DNA of 64,000 nucleotides from Armillaria gallica (GCA_037576215.1 JBANDB010000010.1:1054001-1118000), one strand, 5' to 3'; counted from the stretch's first letter, positions 23,916 through 36,325 are shown. Made by a program: numbers and translations. The notes: generated by a model from the sequence alone, not told the origin.

Positions 23916-24435
23916 TGTCGATTTCCAGGTTGTGCCCAATCTGTCAAAACGTCTAGAACTTATATACGCCGACATTGAGTCATTACACGCTAAGACTGAG
24001 TCAATTGCTAAGAAACGCGATCACGTGGTTTCGACTCACTCGAAGATTCCTGTGCACGGCCGAGTTCCCGGCCTATATTCCTATGCAATTTCCAAATATG
24101 AGATAACGCAGAAATCGCTGAGTAATATCATCGAGGACTTTCATCCACTAGTGCCCAGGACTCGAATGTGATTCCTTGCAGGAAGATAACCGTAGTCATG
24201 GCAATCTACCGTATGCGTTCTCTCTTTTCCTGCCGCCAATGCACATTCTGTGTGTTGTGCACCAACCTCGTTCGCAACATGTCATCGAAAGAGAGTAGAA
24301 ATCAGGAGGACTGACAAGTTCATAGATGTAATCAAGGTATGTGTGACACAAGACAACGACAGAGTAGGTGAATATTCCTGTGATCGCGGTATGAGTTTAG
24401 AAGGCAGAATGATGTAGAGAAGGAGGACTTGAAGC
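23916..24435. other. Intergenic, 5' side of the F-box gene
   Basis: 520 bases upstream of the F-box start and downstream of the next minus-strand ORF. A 93-codon plus-strand frame at 23890-24171 overlaps the F-box start codon and has no family features. I do not call it. Confidence 0.45.
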
Positions 24436-25266
24436 TTAGAGGACTCCAGTCACCTTGCCGGTCCGTAGAGTTTTAATGAACACAGTGAGATCCTCGGAGT
24501 TTTCTTCGGTTTGGCTTAGCTGCGCAGTCCCGAGCCCGACCGGGAGTAAAACAACTGGTCGAGCTTCGGCCAAATGCATCTCTATGACTGCAGATACACC
24601 TTTACATGCCATTCTACCCGCATTGGAACTCAGATTTTGCGAATCGTAAGATTTCAACGCTGAAAACCAATGAACCGGGCAGCGGAACTTGAATGCAGTG
24701 TACCCGAAGGGCAGAACGATGTGAATCTGTAGCCACTCTCTCACCGTGGTCGCCACCCGCATAGCGGCAGAGCTTGGAAAAAGAATTTGAGCCAAATAGA
24801 AACCGAGTGTAAGGAATGGGTTGTAGAGAGCAGAAAAGGGTCCTAAGTCGGATTGATCCCGGTAGCCGTGTGTTTTCAAGATTTGGCACCTGATAGCAAG
24901 GGACTGAGCGAGCGTCGAGTCCTGGTCGAAATAGGCTTGGTACTTTGTTGTATGAAGTCCAATCGAACCAGGCGGTTGGTCATGATGGACATTTGTTCCA
25001 ACGTGACAAAACAGGAAATCACCATCTAAACAGCTCGGCAAAGCCGGCCCGAACAGGGTCAAATTTTGGATGCATGTCCGAAGTTGTCCTTTTGCTCTTG
25101 CATGTGAGAACACCATCGCCTCACAGCCCAACAAATCTCCATAGGTCCGGGAACACCGTCTGTTGAAGGTTAGGTCTAAAATCTTTCGGGCTTCGGTCCC
25201 TCTAAATGCATCCGTAGCTTCATAACCGGCACTTCTTACTTGTAATCGTGGCTGGAAACAGTCCAT
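24436..25266 (-). CDS. Hypothetical protein, single exon
   Basis: An uninterrupted 276-codon frame, from ATG 25266 to the stop at 24436-24438. I recognise no domain. Visible features are several cysteines in the first third, two hydrophobic but not clearly transmembrane stretches (NPFLTLGFYLAQILFPSS and VVLLPVGLGTA), and no signal peptide. The frame is far longer than chance frames around it, which favours a real gene, but upstream exons cannot be excluded. It could be a lineage-specific protein, or the remaining part of a larger one. Confidence 0.5.
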   Translation of the reverse strand: MDCFQPRLQVRSAGYEATDAFRGTEARKILDLTFNRRCSRTYGDLLGCEAMVFSHARAKGQLRTCIQNLTLFGPALPSCLDGDFLFCHVGTNVHHDQPPGSIGLHTTKYQAYFDQDSTLAQSLAIRCQILKTHGYRDQSDLGPFSALYNPFLTLGFYLAQILFPSSAAMRVATTVREWLQIHIVLPFGYTAFKFRCPVHWFSALKSYDSQNLSSNAGRMACKGVSAVIEMHLAEARPVVLLPVGLGTAQLSQTEENSEDLTVFIKTLRTGKVTGVL

Positions 25267-27444
25267 AACGTCGGTGACAGTTGATCAACTCATCCGCTTC
25301 TAAGGCGTAAGGTCTGATATAGACCCACCGTCGTCAAACTGCGGTTAGATTGACGCCAAAACGGGCCTTCTTGGCTGTTTACTTGTGAGAGTTAACGCTC
25401 CTTCATCTAGTGCTCGTTTTCTCGTCCTATGCGCGGCCTACGACCGGCTAAATCTGACGGAAAAGATCAAGCTTCTAATAATGAACCGGAAGGGAATAGT
25501 GTCTTTGGTAGCGCTATCGTCCGCATGCCCAGACTTATCCTAGTTTGTTATGTCGCTTGTTTTCTTCTCCCACCTGAAGTCTGTGGTATAGACCTACGCC
25601 AAGAGCCTCCATCTTATTCTCCGAAATACAGGGTCCACTATTTTCAATTGTCTGCGTTTCTATATCGTCCTTGATCTTCCCCTTACGGCAAGCGTGCATA
25701 TGCATGCGGCGGGCTTGCTATATCAAAGCCGTATATCCATGAGGATATCCCATTTTATCGATGCACCCTGAAACTGCTTTCAATGTTGCCTCGCTTATAC
25801 CACGCCGATGCGTACCCAATGTGCATTGCGACCTGCTTGACACCTCGCATCGATGTTCTCAGGTCCCTAATTTAATTGATCGTTCTCTCACGTAGGCTCG
25901 AGACGGGGATGGGCATTTCCAGAGGACGTCGCTTTCCGGGACCTGCTTAATTCCGCGGTAAGTTTTTTAGAATATCAGATACATAAGTGGACCGTTGACA
26001 ATGAGTATTCTAAATAAGATATACGTATTCAACATCATTTCAATACCGATCAAACGGTTTTCACCACTGATCATACGAATCGATTCCCACACCAATACCA
26101 TCTTACGGCCCCGGAATGACCAGCCGGTATTATTAGATGAATGCTACTGACTGGTACTTTGAAACCTATCCGTGGGCGGTGGGAGTGTTCTGAGCGACTT
26201 GATTGTACAACTGATACGCCCAAACGTAATAAGCGAGTGTTTTTTACTGGCATTTTTCCCCTTTCTTTCATGCTAATCCGTTCTTGCGCCATGGCAGGCG
26301 AGTTTTAGTTCCTTGTCAGGCCAGACACGATTATTTGTTGCGCTAGTGCTCTACTGCCTCAGAAATTCGAAGCCTCGTGCCACACTGCCATCGGTGTTCC
26401 AAGGTTTGAGATCGCCCAAGGTTCTACACCGCCGTAACCTACTCCCCTAACTGCTGCCCCCGTAATACGGCATCTCTTATATCGCGTTTGGCGATGTAAA
26501 CACCGAAGGTAAGTACAACGTTGCCGCTCGCGGCCTCCTTCAATTTGTTCCAGCTGATTTTATTTTCAGAGACTCTTTTCATCCGTTCATTCAAATTTTG
26601 TTGCTTCGTATTCTTCTTTTCTTGTTTATGCGACGTCGACGTGAATACAGCGGTGTATCTTTCCCAGCCCTTATTTTTGACCTTTGTGGATCCTTGGCGA
26701 AAATATCTTGATGACCAAAGTCTTCGGTCAGCCCAAAGCCGAGTCCGTATCCAATAATTCTTCGCGAAACGCACCTAGGCGATCCAGGAATGCGTCATAT
26801 TCATCCAGAAGTCCCCCCTCCTTCCCTCTCAACAAAAAAAAATACCAGATGGATAAAGAGGTTCGTATCGAATGTTTGTTCCTTTTTCTGGATCGCGACT
26901 AACAAATGAGCCATTTAGGACTAGCCGGAATGCGCCAATCTACCCGGGGGCGCATTAGACTTAATGCATCGGTGGTGGTGGCAGCGCAAATCACATAAGG
27001 GACTCAACGGAGGTTACTCTTATAAGTCGACTTAGAGTGATAGGTACAAAGTGGTAAGCGATGATAATATATTTATTTCTTGAGGAACGCAACATTACCC
27101 GCCATGCACTACCGTGCATGACAGGCGCGGATATCGATATAAAGCGCAAACTGTACATACAGGTGCATGGTATGGTATATATGTATTTCAGTATGTGAAT
27201 GGACGTCTTTAACTGCCGAGTTAGTACCTAACAACAACAAATGGGGTTGGTTACATGTACAGTGAAGTGAACTGTATACAAGGATGCCTTGATGGATGGA
27301 TGCAGATGAAGAATGATGGTGACGCATGCATATGAGAAAGAGAGAAACAAATGAAACCGTTATTGAGCCAGACGGAAAGGGAGAAAAGGGAAGACGGACA
27401 TCGTCTCTAAATGAGAACTACGAGCGTAAAAGTCATTCAGCAAG
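25267..27444. other. Intergenic, gene-poor
   Basis: About 2.2 kb. The frames at 25429-25674 (one hydrophobic patch) and 26439-26774 (both strands open, low complexity) show no family features. The stretch 27060-27440, rich in AT and TGCATG-like words, is probably the 3' flank of the CENP-B-like gene. Confidence 0.4.
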
Positions 27445-29305
27445 CTATTCCCTCACGTAAGGCACGCCGCTCGCTGCTTGGAACAGGGCGCGCTTCACTT
27501 GATTGAGGTTTTCTCGATCTTCATGGCCGATGATCCCCATGCCCGACGGAGTGTCGAAGAAGAGAAGGATCTTGTTCATATGCTCTTCGACCTCGGCCAA
27601 GGTAGGTATAGAGTTGTCGGGGATGTTAGGTATAGGAATGTAGGCGTCCATAACAGGGTAGGGATCAGGATGAGGGGCCGGAGCGTACGAAGAGCTGGGA
27701 GAAGGGGGACGAGGATAGGCCGTGGGCGAAGTGGGAGCCGGTGCAGGGTAAGAGCTTGGAGGTGGATATGCCGGCGATCGCACAGACGGGCCACCATCGT
27801 ATGGCACCACAGCATTTGTAGTAGCATCATACCTTGTCGATAGTTCCGGGCTTTGGAACCTGGGTTGGAGCGAGGGCTGGGACAAGGACGATTGTTCCGT
27901 CGTGGGGGCAACTGACGACGAAGTTTCATACTGCGAGGGACCGTACTGATTATATGGCGGGTGCTGTGTTGGCTCTTCTTGCGGCCAGCACGCAGGCCTC
28001 AGTGCAGCAGCCCGCTTTCGTTCGATTTCTCGGTCTCTTGCCTCGTATCTTTGGATTTCCGCCTCCGCCTCCTCGGGGCTGAGTTGGGTATCTATCGTGG
28101 CCATTCCGAGTGCTCTGGCTGCGCGGGTATTAAACCCGTCACCAGTCCAGATTCCTCCGCGTATGCCGTGCCGATGCTTGAAGTTTTCGACCCAGCCCGA
28201 GGAAGCTTTGAACCTCTCTTCAGACATACCGATGTCTCGAGCAATTTGACGAGCTTTTTCGCGCAAACGCATATCAGAGAGCGACGTTTTGGTAGTCTCT
28301 TCCTCGGCCAACCACATAATCATCCTGTCCTCGATGAGAGGGAATTTTGAAGGTCTGATGGAGGATACTGTTAGCGGGTTATGTCATCGGCTGGAAGGAT
28401 CGTACGTACCGTTGCTTTGAGATCCGGAGATCTTCATCAGCGCGGACGCTGAGCCATTTGACTTTGTGCTTGAGGATCTTGGAGATAGTGCTGCGCTCAA
28501 CCCCGTAGCGCGAAGCAATGTCTTCCTGACGAGCATCGGGATGCTGCCGATGATATTGACAGATTGCCTTGCGATCGACATTAAAGAGACGCTGTTTGCG
28601 CTGTTTCTGTGTTTTACCAGAAGGTCCTGGGGTATGTTGGAACTGTGCAAACTGGGGATGATTTGAGGAAGCAGACGCAGAAGACGACGAAGTGCTCAAG
28701 GCAGGAGATGCAGAACGAGGGTCAGACGGGGACTGGGAATGGGAGTTCTGGGATTGAGATTGAGACTGAGACTGAGACTGAGATTGAGGTTGAGACTGAG
28801 ATTGGGATTGAGGGAAGGTGTAGGAGGGCGAGTACGGAGTAGAGGAAGAGTCGGGGGTCAGTGGATAGGTATGGGGCATCTGAAGATTGCCCAGGGAAGA
28901 CACGTTCATCGACAGGCGCTCGCGGTGAGGCGAGGCTGGTGGCGTATGGGAGCGGATAGTTTGCTATAAATAAATAAATTAGACAAATAATTGATAACCC
29001 CGAGAAGACATACGCACTGGAGAGCGTGGGGCAGCTGGAAACGAGGAGCGCCTGCCCTCGAGAGCAGCCTTTTGACGCCGCGTCAGCACACGATCTGGGC
29101 CGGCAGATGACTCGACCTGGCTGAAGTCATCTGTAGGCGGCGTCGAGGTCGAGGTCGATGGCGGCGCTGGCTGCTGAAACGATGGGGCGACTGAGGCCAC
29201 TGGTGAAGGATATTCCATATCTTGTGTAGAGTCAAAGGGCGGCGATGGAGTGAATCGATGTGAATTCCATTGAGAGGGAGAGAAATCGTGGTCAGCAGAA
29301 TCCAT
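27445..29305 (-). CDS. CENP-B/Tc5-type DNA-binding protein (domesticated transposase DBD)
   Basis: Three exons (29018-29305, 28410-28963, 27445-28354) give 583 residues from ATG 29305. An in-frame ATG at 29338 would add 11. The N-terminus is proline/serine-rich and disordered and includes a Ser-Gln repeat. Two adjacent helix-turn-helix units follow. A psq/CENP-B-N type reads AICQYHRQHPDARQEDIASRYGV and VERSTISKILKHKVKW. A Tc5/CENP-B-type reads IEDRMIMWLAEEETTK, REKARQIARDIGM and ASSGWVENFKHRHGI. This tandem HTH pair is the DNA-binding head of pogo-class transposases and of CENP-B, Abp1 and Cbh proteins. No DDE nuclease domain follows. The C-terminus is instead low-complexity proline-rich with a short helical end. 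It is therefore probably a host transcription or chromatin factor rather than a mobile element. Confidence 0.85.
28745..28812 (-). repeat. Hexanucleotide repeat coding Ser-Gln
   Basis: Imperfect units of CAGTCT/CAATCT type on the minus strand encode alternating Ser-Gln with one Pro. It lies in the disordered N-terminal third of the CENP-B-like protein and is likely to vary in length between strains. Confidence 0.8.
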
Positions 29306-31492
29306 TGTGAGAGGCAGTGGTGAAAGAACTGATTGCATGGGCTGGCAGTAAAAGGCAGTACAGCAGAACTAGCACATTGCTGACCTGTACCCGGCCCTTA
29401 TAACGAAGAAGAAATGGAGAAAAGAGCTCGATAGCGATACCGTCACTGCCTTCTGACAGGACGTCGTCGAAGAAAAGAACAAGTCCGAATCCCTGATGAT
29501 GAGACGCGATTCCCGATTGCCTTTTATGGAACTCCCATCTTTCTCTTCCGGCGACCATGTCCTTGTCCTCCCTGCCCAGCCTTGACGACAGCAGGGTTCT
29601 CTTGTACTCTGTCTTATTTCTCGCTTGTTGCGGCGCGTATATCGTGCAGAATCTAGAATACAATATTGCTTTTTGCTCCTGTTCTCCACTTTTCTCGGAC
29701 TGTCAACGGGCTGAGCATCTTTGGTTCCGGCCACGCGTCTTATCGCTCGACAACCCCTCCCAGGCCATTTACATTGTCTCCGATTCCGAGAGAACATCCC
29801 TTCTACACGAGGTCGTATTCTATAACATATCACCACCGCTGCTCTTACTGTTTCCATTGCCGATGACATCTCGAGCGAATTCATCTCCGGGGGCGCAGCG
29901 TCTTCGCCTCTTTTCCGTTTCTTGCATGTATTCGAGTACCAGTAATGTTCTTACGCGATCCATCGAAGATTTAGAATCGTCTTTTCGATCTCGGTCTATC
30001 CCATGTCTGCTGATTCTCAGTGATACAGCTCACAATATGTGGCTCTCGCTTATGCATTCAACTGCAGTGGCGTCTACCAGTGTAAGCGCCTTGCGCTTCT
30101 AAACTCTCCCTGCCTCCGAGTTCTATATCTCCATCATTTTCTACATCTTCCAGTGTTAGCGTTGCTATTCGGGCCCCCACGCTCCTCCCTCCCACCGTTC
30201 CCCTTCGTATGTACGTTCTTGATGGTCGTTTCCAAGCAGACTTAATATCCTTTATCCAGACCCTCTGAATCCGGACTCTCTCCATCTGCCGAACGCAAAC
30301 AATGAGGCGCTAGCGCTTCCATCAAGGGTCTACCCTCATCTGACAGAGAGGACATGAAACCTCGAGGCGAGGACCAGGTCCAGGTGCCTGACAGTTCTGC
30401 GATCACCCGAGTCTGCCTGACGGGCAAGGCAAACTCAACTCACGATCGTAGCACCAAAAACAAATCAATGCAATACAACTACCGAATCTTCGGAAGCTTC
30501 GACTCTGTTCTTTTCGCGGCGTTTGTCCGTTCTATTGGTGTTCACTCGCTGCCGAAGTCTCCAGGAACATGGTCATGGGCGCGTGAGTAACTACCTAGTA
30601 CTAAGTCAATTCATCATGTTCGTCCTAATCGATGGATAGCCTATCAGCTTTTTTCCGTCATAGAAGGTCTTGCCTAGACCAGACAGCCGGCTCCATGCTA
30701 CCCTGGCTCACATAATTAAATCCATAAATTTAGATCGGTTGGATGCGTCATGCATCAACGCACACTTTGCCGACTCGGAATGGTACGCGGAAGATGAATG
30801 CGAAAAAATAATCCTGCCTACTCTGCTCTTGCTAGCTTCAAGTTAAATCCTTTTGCGGTAAAGTTAGACTTGTTCTCAGGGTTAGGCTCTGCCTAGGCTG
30901 ATAGGCATCAATCCAGGAAACTCGATCTTTGAAATTCTCAAGTCCCGAGGTCAATGTTTTGATTTTCTTCGACAAGTCGCTTTCTGCTGGCCGGATAAGT
31001 GCTTAACGCTTAGAGCTTAGCTGGCGAAGAACAACTAGTCTCCTGGAGTTCCGTTCCAGAAAGTTTGGCGCCGCCCGGATTTCAGTCCCGGAAACGGAAG
31101 AGCCACAGCGAGTCACTTTGTCTTGACAGCTGACAAGACTTGGTATGCCTCCTAACCGCACGGCGCGCTGTCAAAGAAATACAACAACCATCCAGGGCGT
31201 ACCATACGTATCGCATATACCCGGTTCACAAATTAATCAAATGCAACATAGGATCGGGCAATCGAGGGTAGAGATACTTGCACCACACAAACAACATGCT
31301 GTATGTCTTGTGACTGGACGGCTCGCTTCCTCATGTTCGTTTTGGCGCAGCAAGGAAGCGCTCCCCGCTACTCCTAAAGCCATGATACCTGTTCTAATGC
31401 TCCCTACCTCCACCCCAAACGTTTCGTAGATTTAACCTCGCGGCAGAGGGGAGGGTTTCCCTTCAAATTCAGGACTTGCGGAAACTGCCTAA

Positions 31493-31511
31493 CCCCGAAG
31501 TCCTTTCGGGG
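31493..31511. repeat. Short perfect inverted repeat (7-bp stem, 5-nt loop)
   Basis: CCCCGAA and TTCGGGG separated by GTCCT. It lies within the gene-poor region and no RNA family can be assigned. This size can occur by chance in 64 kb. Confidence 0.5.
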
Positions 31512-34388
31512 CGCCGTTTATCAAGTAGGTCAATCCCCGTTCTCTTCTTCCATCCGACAGAAGCTGAGAAAGAACACAGATGAAATTCAGAAACGCGTGT
31601 TTAACGCTCGGTTTCTGAGAATCACAGAAATTTTGATTACTCTTATCGACCTTTGAGAGGTGAGGGCATCTCCCGTAGGTCGCGACCGTGTCCGGCGACA
31701 TGACACCATTTTTGAGGCATACCCTCACGCCCACAAGTATCATGCTTGTAGCAAGGTCTCGACGCCGCCACTCGTCGTACTGAAGTATCTAGAAATGCTT
31801 AGGAACGCACGAAAAGCGTCTGCATAATCAGCCAAATTACGCTTTCCTCGGTAAAGACGTACTCAGACAACATGTACAATTTGTCTAATGCACATGTCCT
31901 CATCGTTCAGTCGGCCGAGCCGCTTATTCTTCAGTCGTCACCGAGGGTAAGTTATGTCCTTTCTTCCTCCTCATCGTGTGGTATGGCGCTCACAGATCTT
32001 ATGAGATAGAGGGTCTACCCAGAATCTCACAGGGATCAGCCTAATTCCGTAAATCCAGAGTTCTCTGCTTGCCAACCGTCCTCTTGACGTCAATTATCCG
32101 ACGGTCGACTTCTATCGTTGCCTCAGCACTGTGACCCGCACCGCCCGCCAATCTCGTATCCCCCTTTCATCCGACTCGCTTTTAATTAAGAAGCGTCTCG
32201 ATGTTAATTCAGGGCCTTCCAGCCGCCGGAACCCTCCAGGACCCTCCCTGACCCTCCTCAAAAAACGCATTCCCCGCATTTGTCTGTTCGATGTTTTCTC
32301 GATCAGTGGCGCCAATATTGTTGTTACTAGATTCAGATTGCTGTGAGTTGTACGTCCACATAACATCCAGATCGCAACCGCGAATCAGCTTTCTGATATT
32401 CCTTCTAGTCATATTCCCACATTATGTAGATCTCGCTTTAATCGATATAACGCCACATTCCGTATCTTTGCATACCGGACGATCAATAAAACCCCGATTC
32501 CGGTCTATTGGCAGAAAGCTGCCTTCTTCAGCGCTGAACATTCTTGAACATTGCGCCACCAATCAACGAAATCCCCAGGCGAATCTGCCTTGAATCTACG
32601 ACTACGAAGCGCTGTTGTCGGGTAGATCCAAATTAGATCGAACCCTCAAGGCGTGTATAGGCCGTGTGGGCGCAGATTTTGCCTCTCATCGATCGGACCG
32701 GAGAAGACGCCAGAGATGCACACGCTGATTGGCTGGGATGCAAGGACCGTCCGTTCACTGTAGCCAGTGGTTCGAGGGGGTTCTTGTCTCAATCGATGGG
32801 TGGTCAGACAATGACACAGCCGGTACCGGTAGTTGCTCGCCGTCAGCTTGGCGAATTCAGAATATCGGCTACCTATCAACAATCATATAACTTGTCCAAA
32901 CAGTGGGTCCATCGAAATTCTCCAGGTCCGGCTCGACAGGAACCCTATTTCTTCATGCCCGGCGTCTTCTATCCTTCCCTGTAGATCCAATATCAAGATT
33001 GTGTTTCTAAATCAGAATGTCCTCAGCGGATTTTTCTGTAACTGCAGTTATGTTCTTGCGATAATGACCCAAGTACGCAAGCAGCTCTTAAGTTGATCTG
33101 ACATATCGGTGTCTTAGGCACCTTCCAGGAATCATGGCGTTTGTTGCTGACCACCTCCACCTCAGAAAGGCAACCAGCGAATCGAGAGGAATCTTAGGTG
33201 TCGGTGCGCGACAACCCCAGGTGAGTAAAGATAACGTTCAAGCATCTCAGAGCAATGACAAGTAGGCATGTGACTCTGCCGTTTCTCACATCAGACGATT
33301 GCCACCGAGGAACTAGGACAGATCCAGCTTTGATACATGGCTCCACTGGCATCTTTTCATTTCATTCACTGCGGAGCAACTGAGCAACTGCCGGTCAAGA
33401 AGAACAACTACAATATGTATTTTTGAGCTCTCACTGATATTGGAGCCGTCCCCTCATCGACTGAGAAATCAGTAGCTGACGGATTTATTATTGAAAATTT
33501 CGCTAGGTTCGGCTCTCCATACAGATGTACATGTGCTTCTACATCAGAAAATTTCTTGGCGCTCCCGCTCAGTGCCTAGCAAACAGCTAATGAAGGCGAA
33601 AGTCGGGACCTGCCGCATCAAAAGTAAGCGCCTGCTGTGGACCGTATCTCGCTTCGGATTGGTCTATAAAACGGACGACCAATCAAGTGGGTTATGAGAC
33701 TTACAGCTTAAGTTCACCTGCTCCAGCCTGTGCAGTGAGAACTTGCCTTGAAATCGATGATCTTCCAGGACATGCACCTCGAACGCCCGCTACGAAGCTT
33801 GTCGCGGGCTAGAAACATGCAATCCGAATGCCTATCCTTTGTCAAAATACAGCACCCAATCACAACACAATGGCACAGCCAAGGACGTATTAGACGAACC
33901 AATCCGGAGATCGGCTCTTGAGTCATCCCCTCTCTAGGCGGGTCAAGGACTTCTAGGTACCGCCGATTGTGTTTCGGAATACGCAGAGGCTAGCGCTCAA
34001 ACCTGAGCCTGATTGATTGATCCTGAATATTCTTGCACAAAATGCACTCCGAGTGATAAATTTTATCTTCCTCCAACCGCAGTGTGGTAGTGCTGCGCGA
34101 CCAATAGCGGTATTATTTCTATAAAAGTAAACTGTACTGAGAGCCCGCTTCAGACGGCGGAGCTCCACTGACAGTGACTGGCGCTTCATACAATCCGTCG
34201 AATGCTACTGCCGGGCTCGTGATGCATCTCACTTCGATACCAAGGGTTTCTATTGACTAGGTCCCGCAAAATTCCTTATTCGTATTACAGCCACAGATAC
34301 CATGGCTCCCCATTGGCTCCCAAAACCGGAGCTCGGGCTCGGGAGGAATCGGAACTCCGAATTGTAGGAGAATTGTATGCAAGAGGGG

Positions 34389-34396
34389 TATAAAAG
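34389..34396 (+). promoter_or_regulatory. TATA box of the alternative oxidase gene
   Basis: TATAAAAG lies 37 bases before the start codon at 34434, in a short A-rich leader. GC-rich CGGAGCTCGGGCTCGGGAGG-like sequence and a CCATTGG (CCAAT) word lie further upstream at about 34310-34350. A strong TATA suits an inducible gene. Confidence 0.65.
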
Positions 34397-34433
34397 TGGG
34401 GAAGGATGATAACGCTTGCTAAAAAAAACCGCT

Positions 34434-35994
34434 ATGCTTAGAACATCTATTACTCGACTCCCTGTGCGCCAGGTTGCGATTGGTGCGCTGCGTGTTCGTG
34501 CCATCGCGTCCAGCACCACACCTCACCCTGCTACTACAATACAAAGCACCATTTCAGAGGTTAATGTAGTGCCGCATCATATCCGTAAGTCAACGTACCC
34601 CATATCCTCGTTGGCGTATTTTTGACCGCCGTGTTTAGAGGAGCGCGACCGACGAGGCATTGCCACCTCCTCGTCCCCCCTGACTCGTGTTGATGCAGTC
34701 AGCACTGTGCCAACCATGCAAGGCGACTGGGTGCTGTTCCACCCTGTGTATACTCGTGAGGAAATTAGAGCTGTCGAGGTGAGCAGGCCCTTCGTTGTCC
34801 TTTGCTCACGGTCACCAACGGCGCCAGGTCTTACACCGCGAAGCCAAGACCGTCTCAGATAAGCTTGCATATGGCCTTGTCAAGTTCGCTCGGTACGTGT
34901 GTGCTGGTCCGCTACATTCCGTCACTAAATGTCGAGCTTTGCAGATGGGGCTACGACTTCCTCTCGGGCTACAAGCACAAGCCCATTCCAGCAGATGCCA
35001 AAATGACACTGCAACAGCTGAGGAAAGAAGGATACTTGTTAGATGAGCAGGGATGGTTGAACGTAAGTCATTCTTACAATCGTAATATCATTTACTTGAT
35101 AGCCTCCGGCTAGCGTATCTTGTTTCTGGAATCAATCGCCGGCGTACCAGGGATGGTAGCAGCAACGCTGAGGCATCTTCAGAGTCTCCGGCTGATGAGA
35201 CGAGATAGTGGTTGGTCCGTGATGCATTCATCGTCAAGGGTGACTTGTCTGACCATAGCGCTCCTTATAGGATCCACACCTGCCTGGAAGAAGCTGAGAA
35301 TGAACGGATGCACCTCATGTGAGTCAAGTATCATCGTTCGTGCTTTTCGCCTCGGTTTCTCACTAGTATGTTGAAGGACATTCATGTCCCTTCGTCAACC
35401 GTCTCTCTTTTTCCGTGCCATGATTCTCGGCGCGCAGGGAGTGTTCTACAATCTGTTCTGTGAGCATGATAACTTCTGTATGTCGACATCGCACTACTGA
35501 CCAGATGTTTTAGTCTTCGCATATATGATTTCGCCGAAAACGTGTCATCGCTTCGTTGGCCATCTCGAGGAGGAGGCTGTTGTAACCTAGTGAGTTGCTT
35601 GATCCATCGACAGTTGCCGACTACATGACTGACCAATTTGCATAGTACTCGCTGCATTCAAGAGATGGAAGCAGGACGTATTCCGGAGTGGTCCGACATG
35701 CCAGCTCCGCAGATTGCAATCGACTACTGGCGTCTCCCGTCGGACTCCAAAATGTTGGACGTCATCTATGCAGTACGCTCTGACGAGACGACCCATCGAT
35801 TCGTCAATCACAGCTTAGCAAACCTCAACACGAACGCAGATGTGAATCCATTTGCCATGCGTGAGCCAGACATGCATGTGAAGGGGAAGCAAATCGAGTT
35901 CAAGAGAGACGAGTCGGAAAGATATGTGCAAGAGTCACATGATATCATGGTACAGCGGAGAAAGGAAGTAAAAGAAGAGAAACTTTCACCGTGA
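34434..35994 (+). CDS. AOX1: Mitochondrial alternative oxidase
   Basis: Nine exons (34434-34584, 34639-34778, 34828-34892, 34945-35062, 35114-35214, 35271-35318, 35377-35459, 35514-35589, 35646-35994) sum to 1131 nt, giving 376 residues. The presequence is [22 protein letters not shown]. The diiron carboxylate motifs are all present: [33 protein letters not shown] and [12 protein letters not shown], with the four glutamates and two histidines needed for iron. The enzyme oxidises ubiquinol and reduces oxygen to water without pumping protons, on the matrix face of the inner membrane. No regulatory N-terminal cysteine typical of plant forms is apparent. A TATA box just upstream suggests inducible expression. 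A run of eleven G follows the stop codon at about 36003-36013. Confidence 0.95.
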
Positions 35995-36325
35995 GGCTTT
36001 TCGGGGGGGGGGGTGGTTCACATCTGTATTTGTAGGCCAGGACATTTGAGTAATATGGCTCATTTTCAACTGTCCCCGCTCAATTAGTAGTGTAGGTTCA
36101 TATGTAGATCACCGCTTTCACTTACTTTGTATATTCATCAATAATTGACCTTAGATTGCAGTCAGAATTGGGGCTTGTAAAGGTGTTGATTGCAAGAACT
36201 TGGCAAGAACGAATCGAAACAATTTCAACAAGATTGGTAATGGGAAGTTGACTAAGCTGTGACCGTGACAGAACCGACGCGTTTGTGACAAACCGCGCTC
36301 TCGGGACTGTTTTCCACCCACCATC
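35995..36325. other. Spacer between AOX and Nse2
   Basis: 331 bases holding the AOX 3' UTR and the Nse2 promoter. It includes an eleven-base G homopolymer near 36003-36013. No gene was seen. Confidence 0.5.

Larger units (their letters stand above)
29306..34433. other. 5.1-kb gene-poor region
   Basis: Longest stretch without a supported gene. The frame at 29557-30102 (181 codons, plus) overlaps the CENP-B-like promoter side and lacks any family feature. Others (31145-31429, 32291-32593, 32664-32984) are short and unconvincing. I looked for transposase, reverse transcriptase and integrase motifs and found none. A perfect 7-bp stem-loop is at 31493-31511 and a TATAAAA word at 33665-33671. The last few hundred bases are the alternative oxidase promoter. 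Confidence 0.5.

Noticed and set aside
23890..24171. 93-codon plus-strand frame
   Set aside because: It overlaps the F-box start codon in antisense, with no recognised motif and no promoter signal.
26439..26774. Overlapping open frames on both strands
   Set aside because: Low-complexity Phe/Lys-rich translation with no conserved pattern. Open frames on both strands here reflect base composition.
29557..30102. 181-codon plus-strand frame opposite the CENP-B-like 5' region
   Set aside because: No family features, serine-rich low-complexity content, and it overlaps the promoter side of a well-supported gene. Probably a chance frame.
31489..31743. Minus-strand frame and nearby hairpin as a possible structured RNA gene
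   Set aside because: The 7-bp stem is too short to be significant alone. No tRNA or 5S-like internal promoter boxes were found around it.
36003..36013. Run of eleven G after the AOX stop codon
   Set aside because: It is outside coding sequence. It could be genuine or a homopolymer length error, and there is no sign of function.
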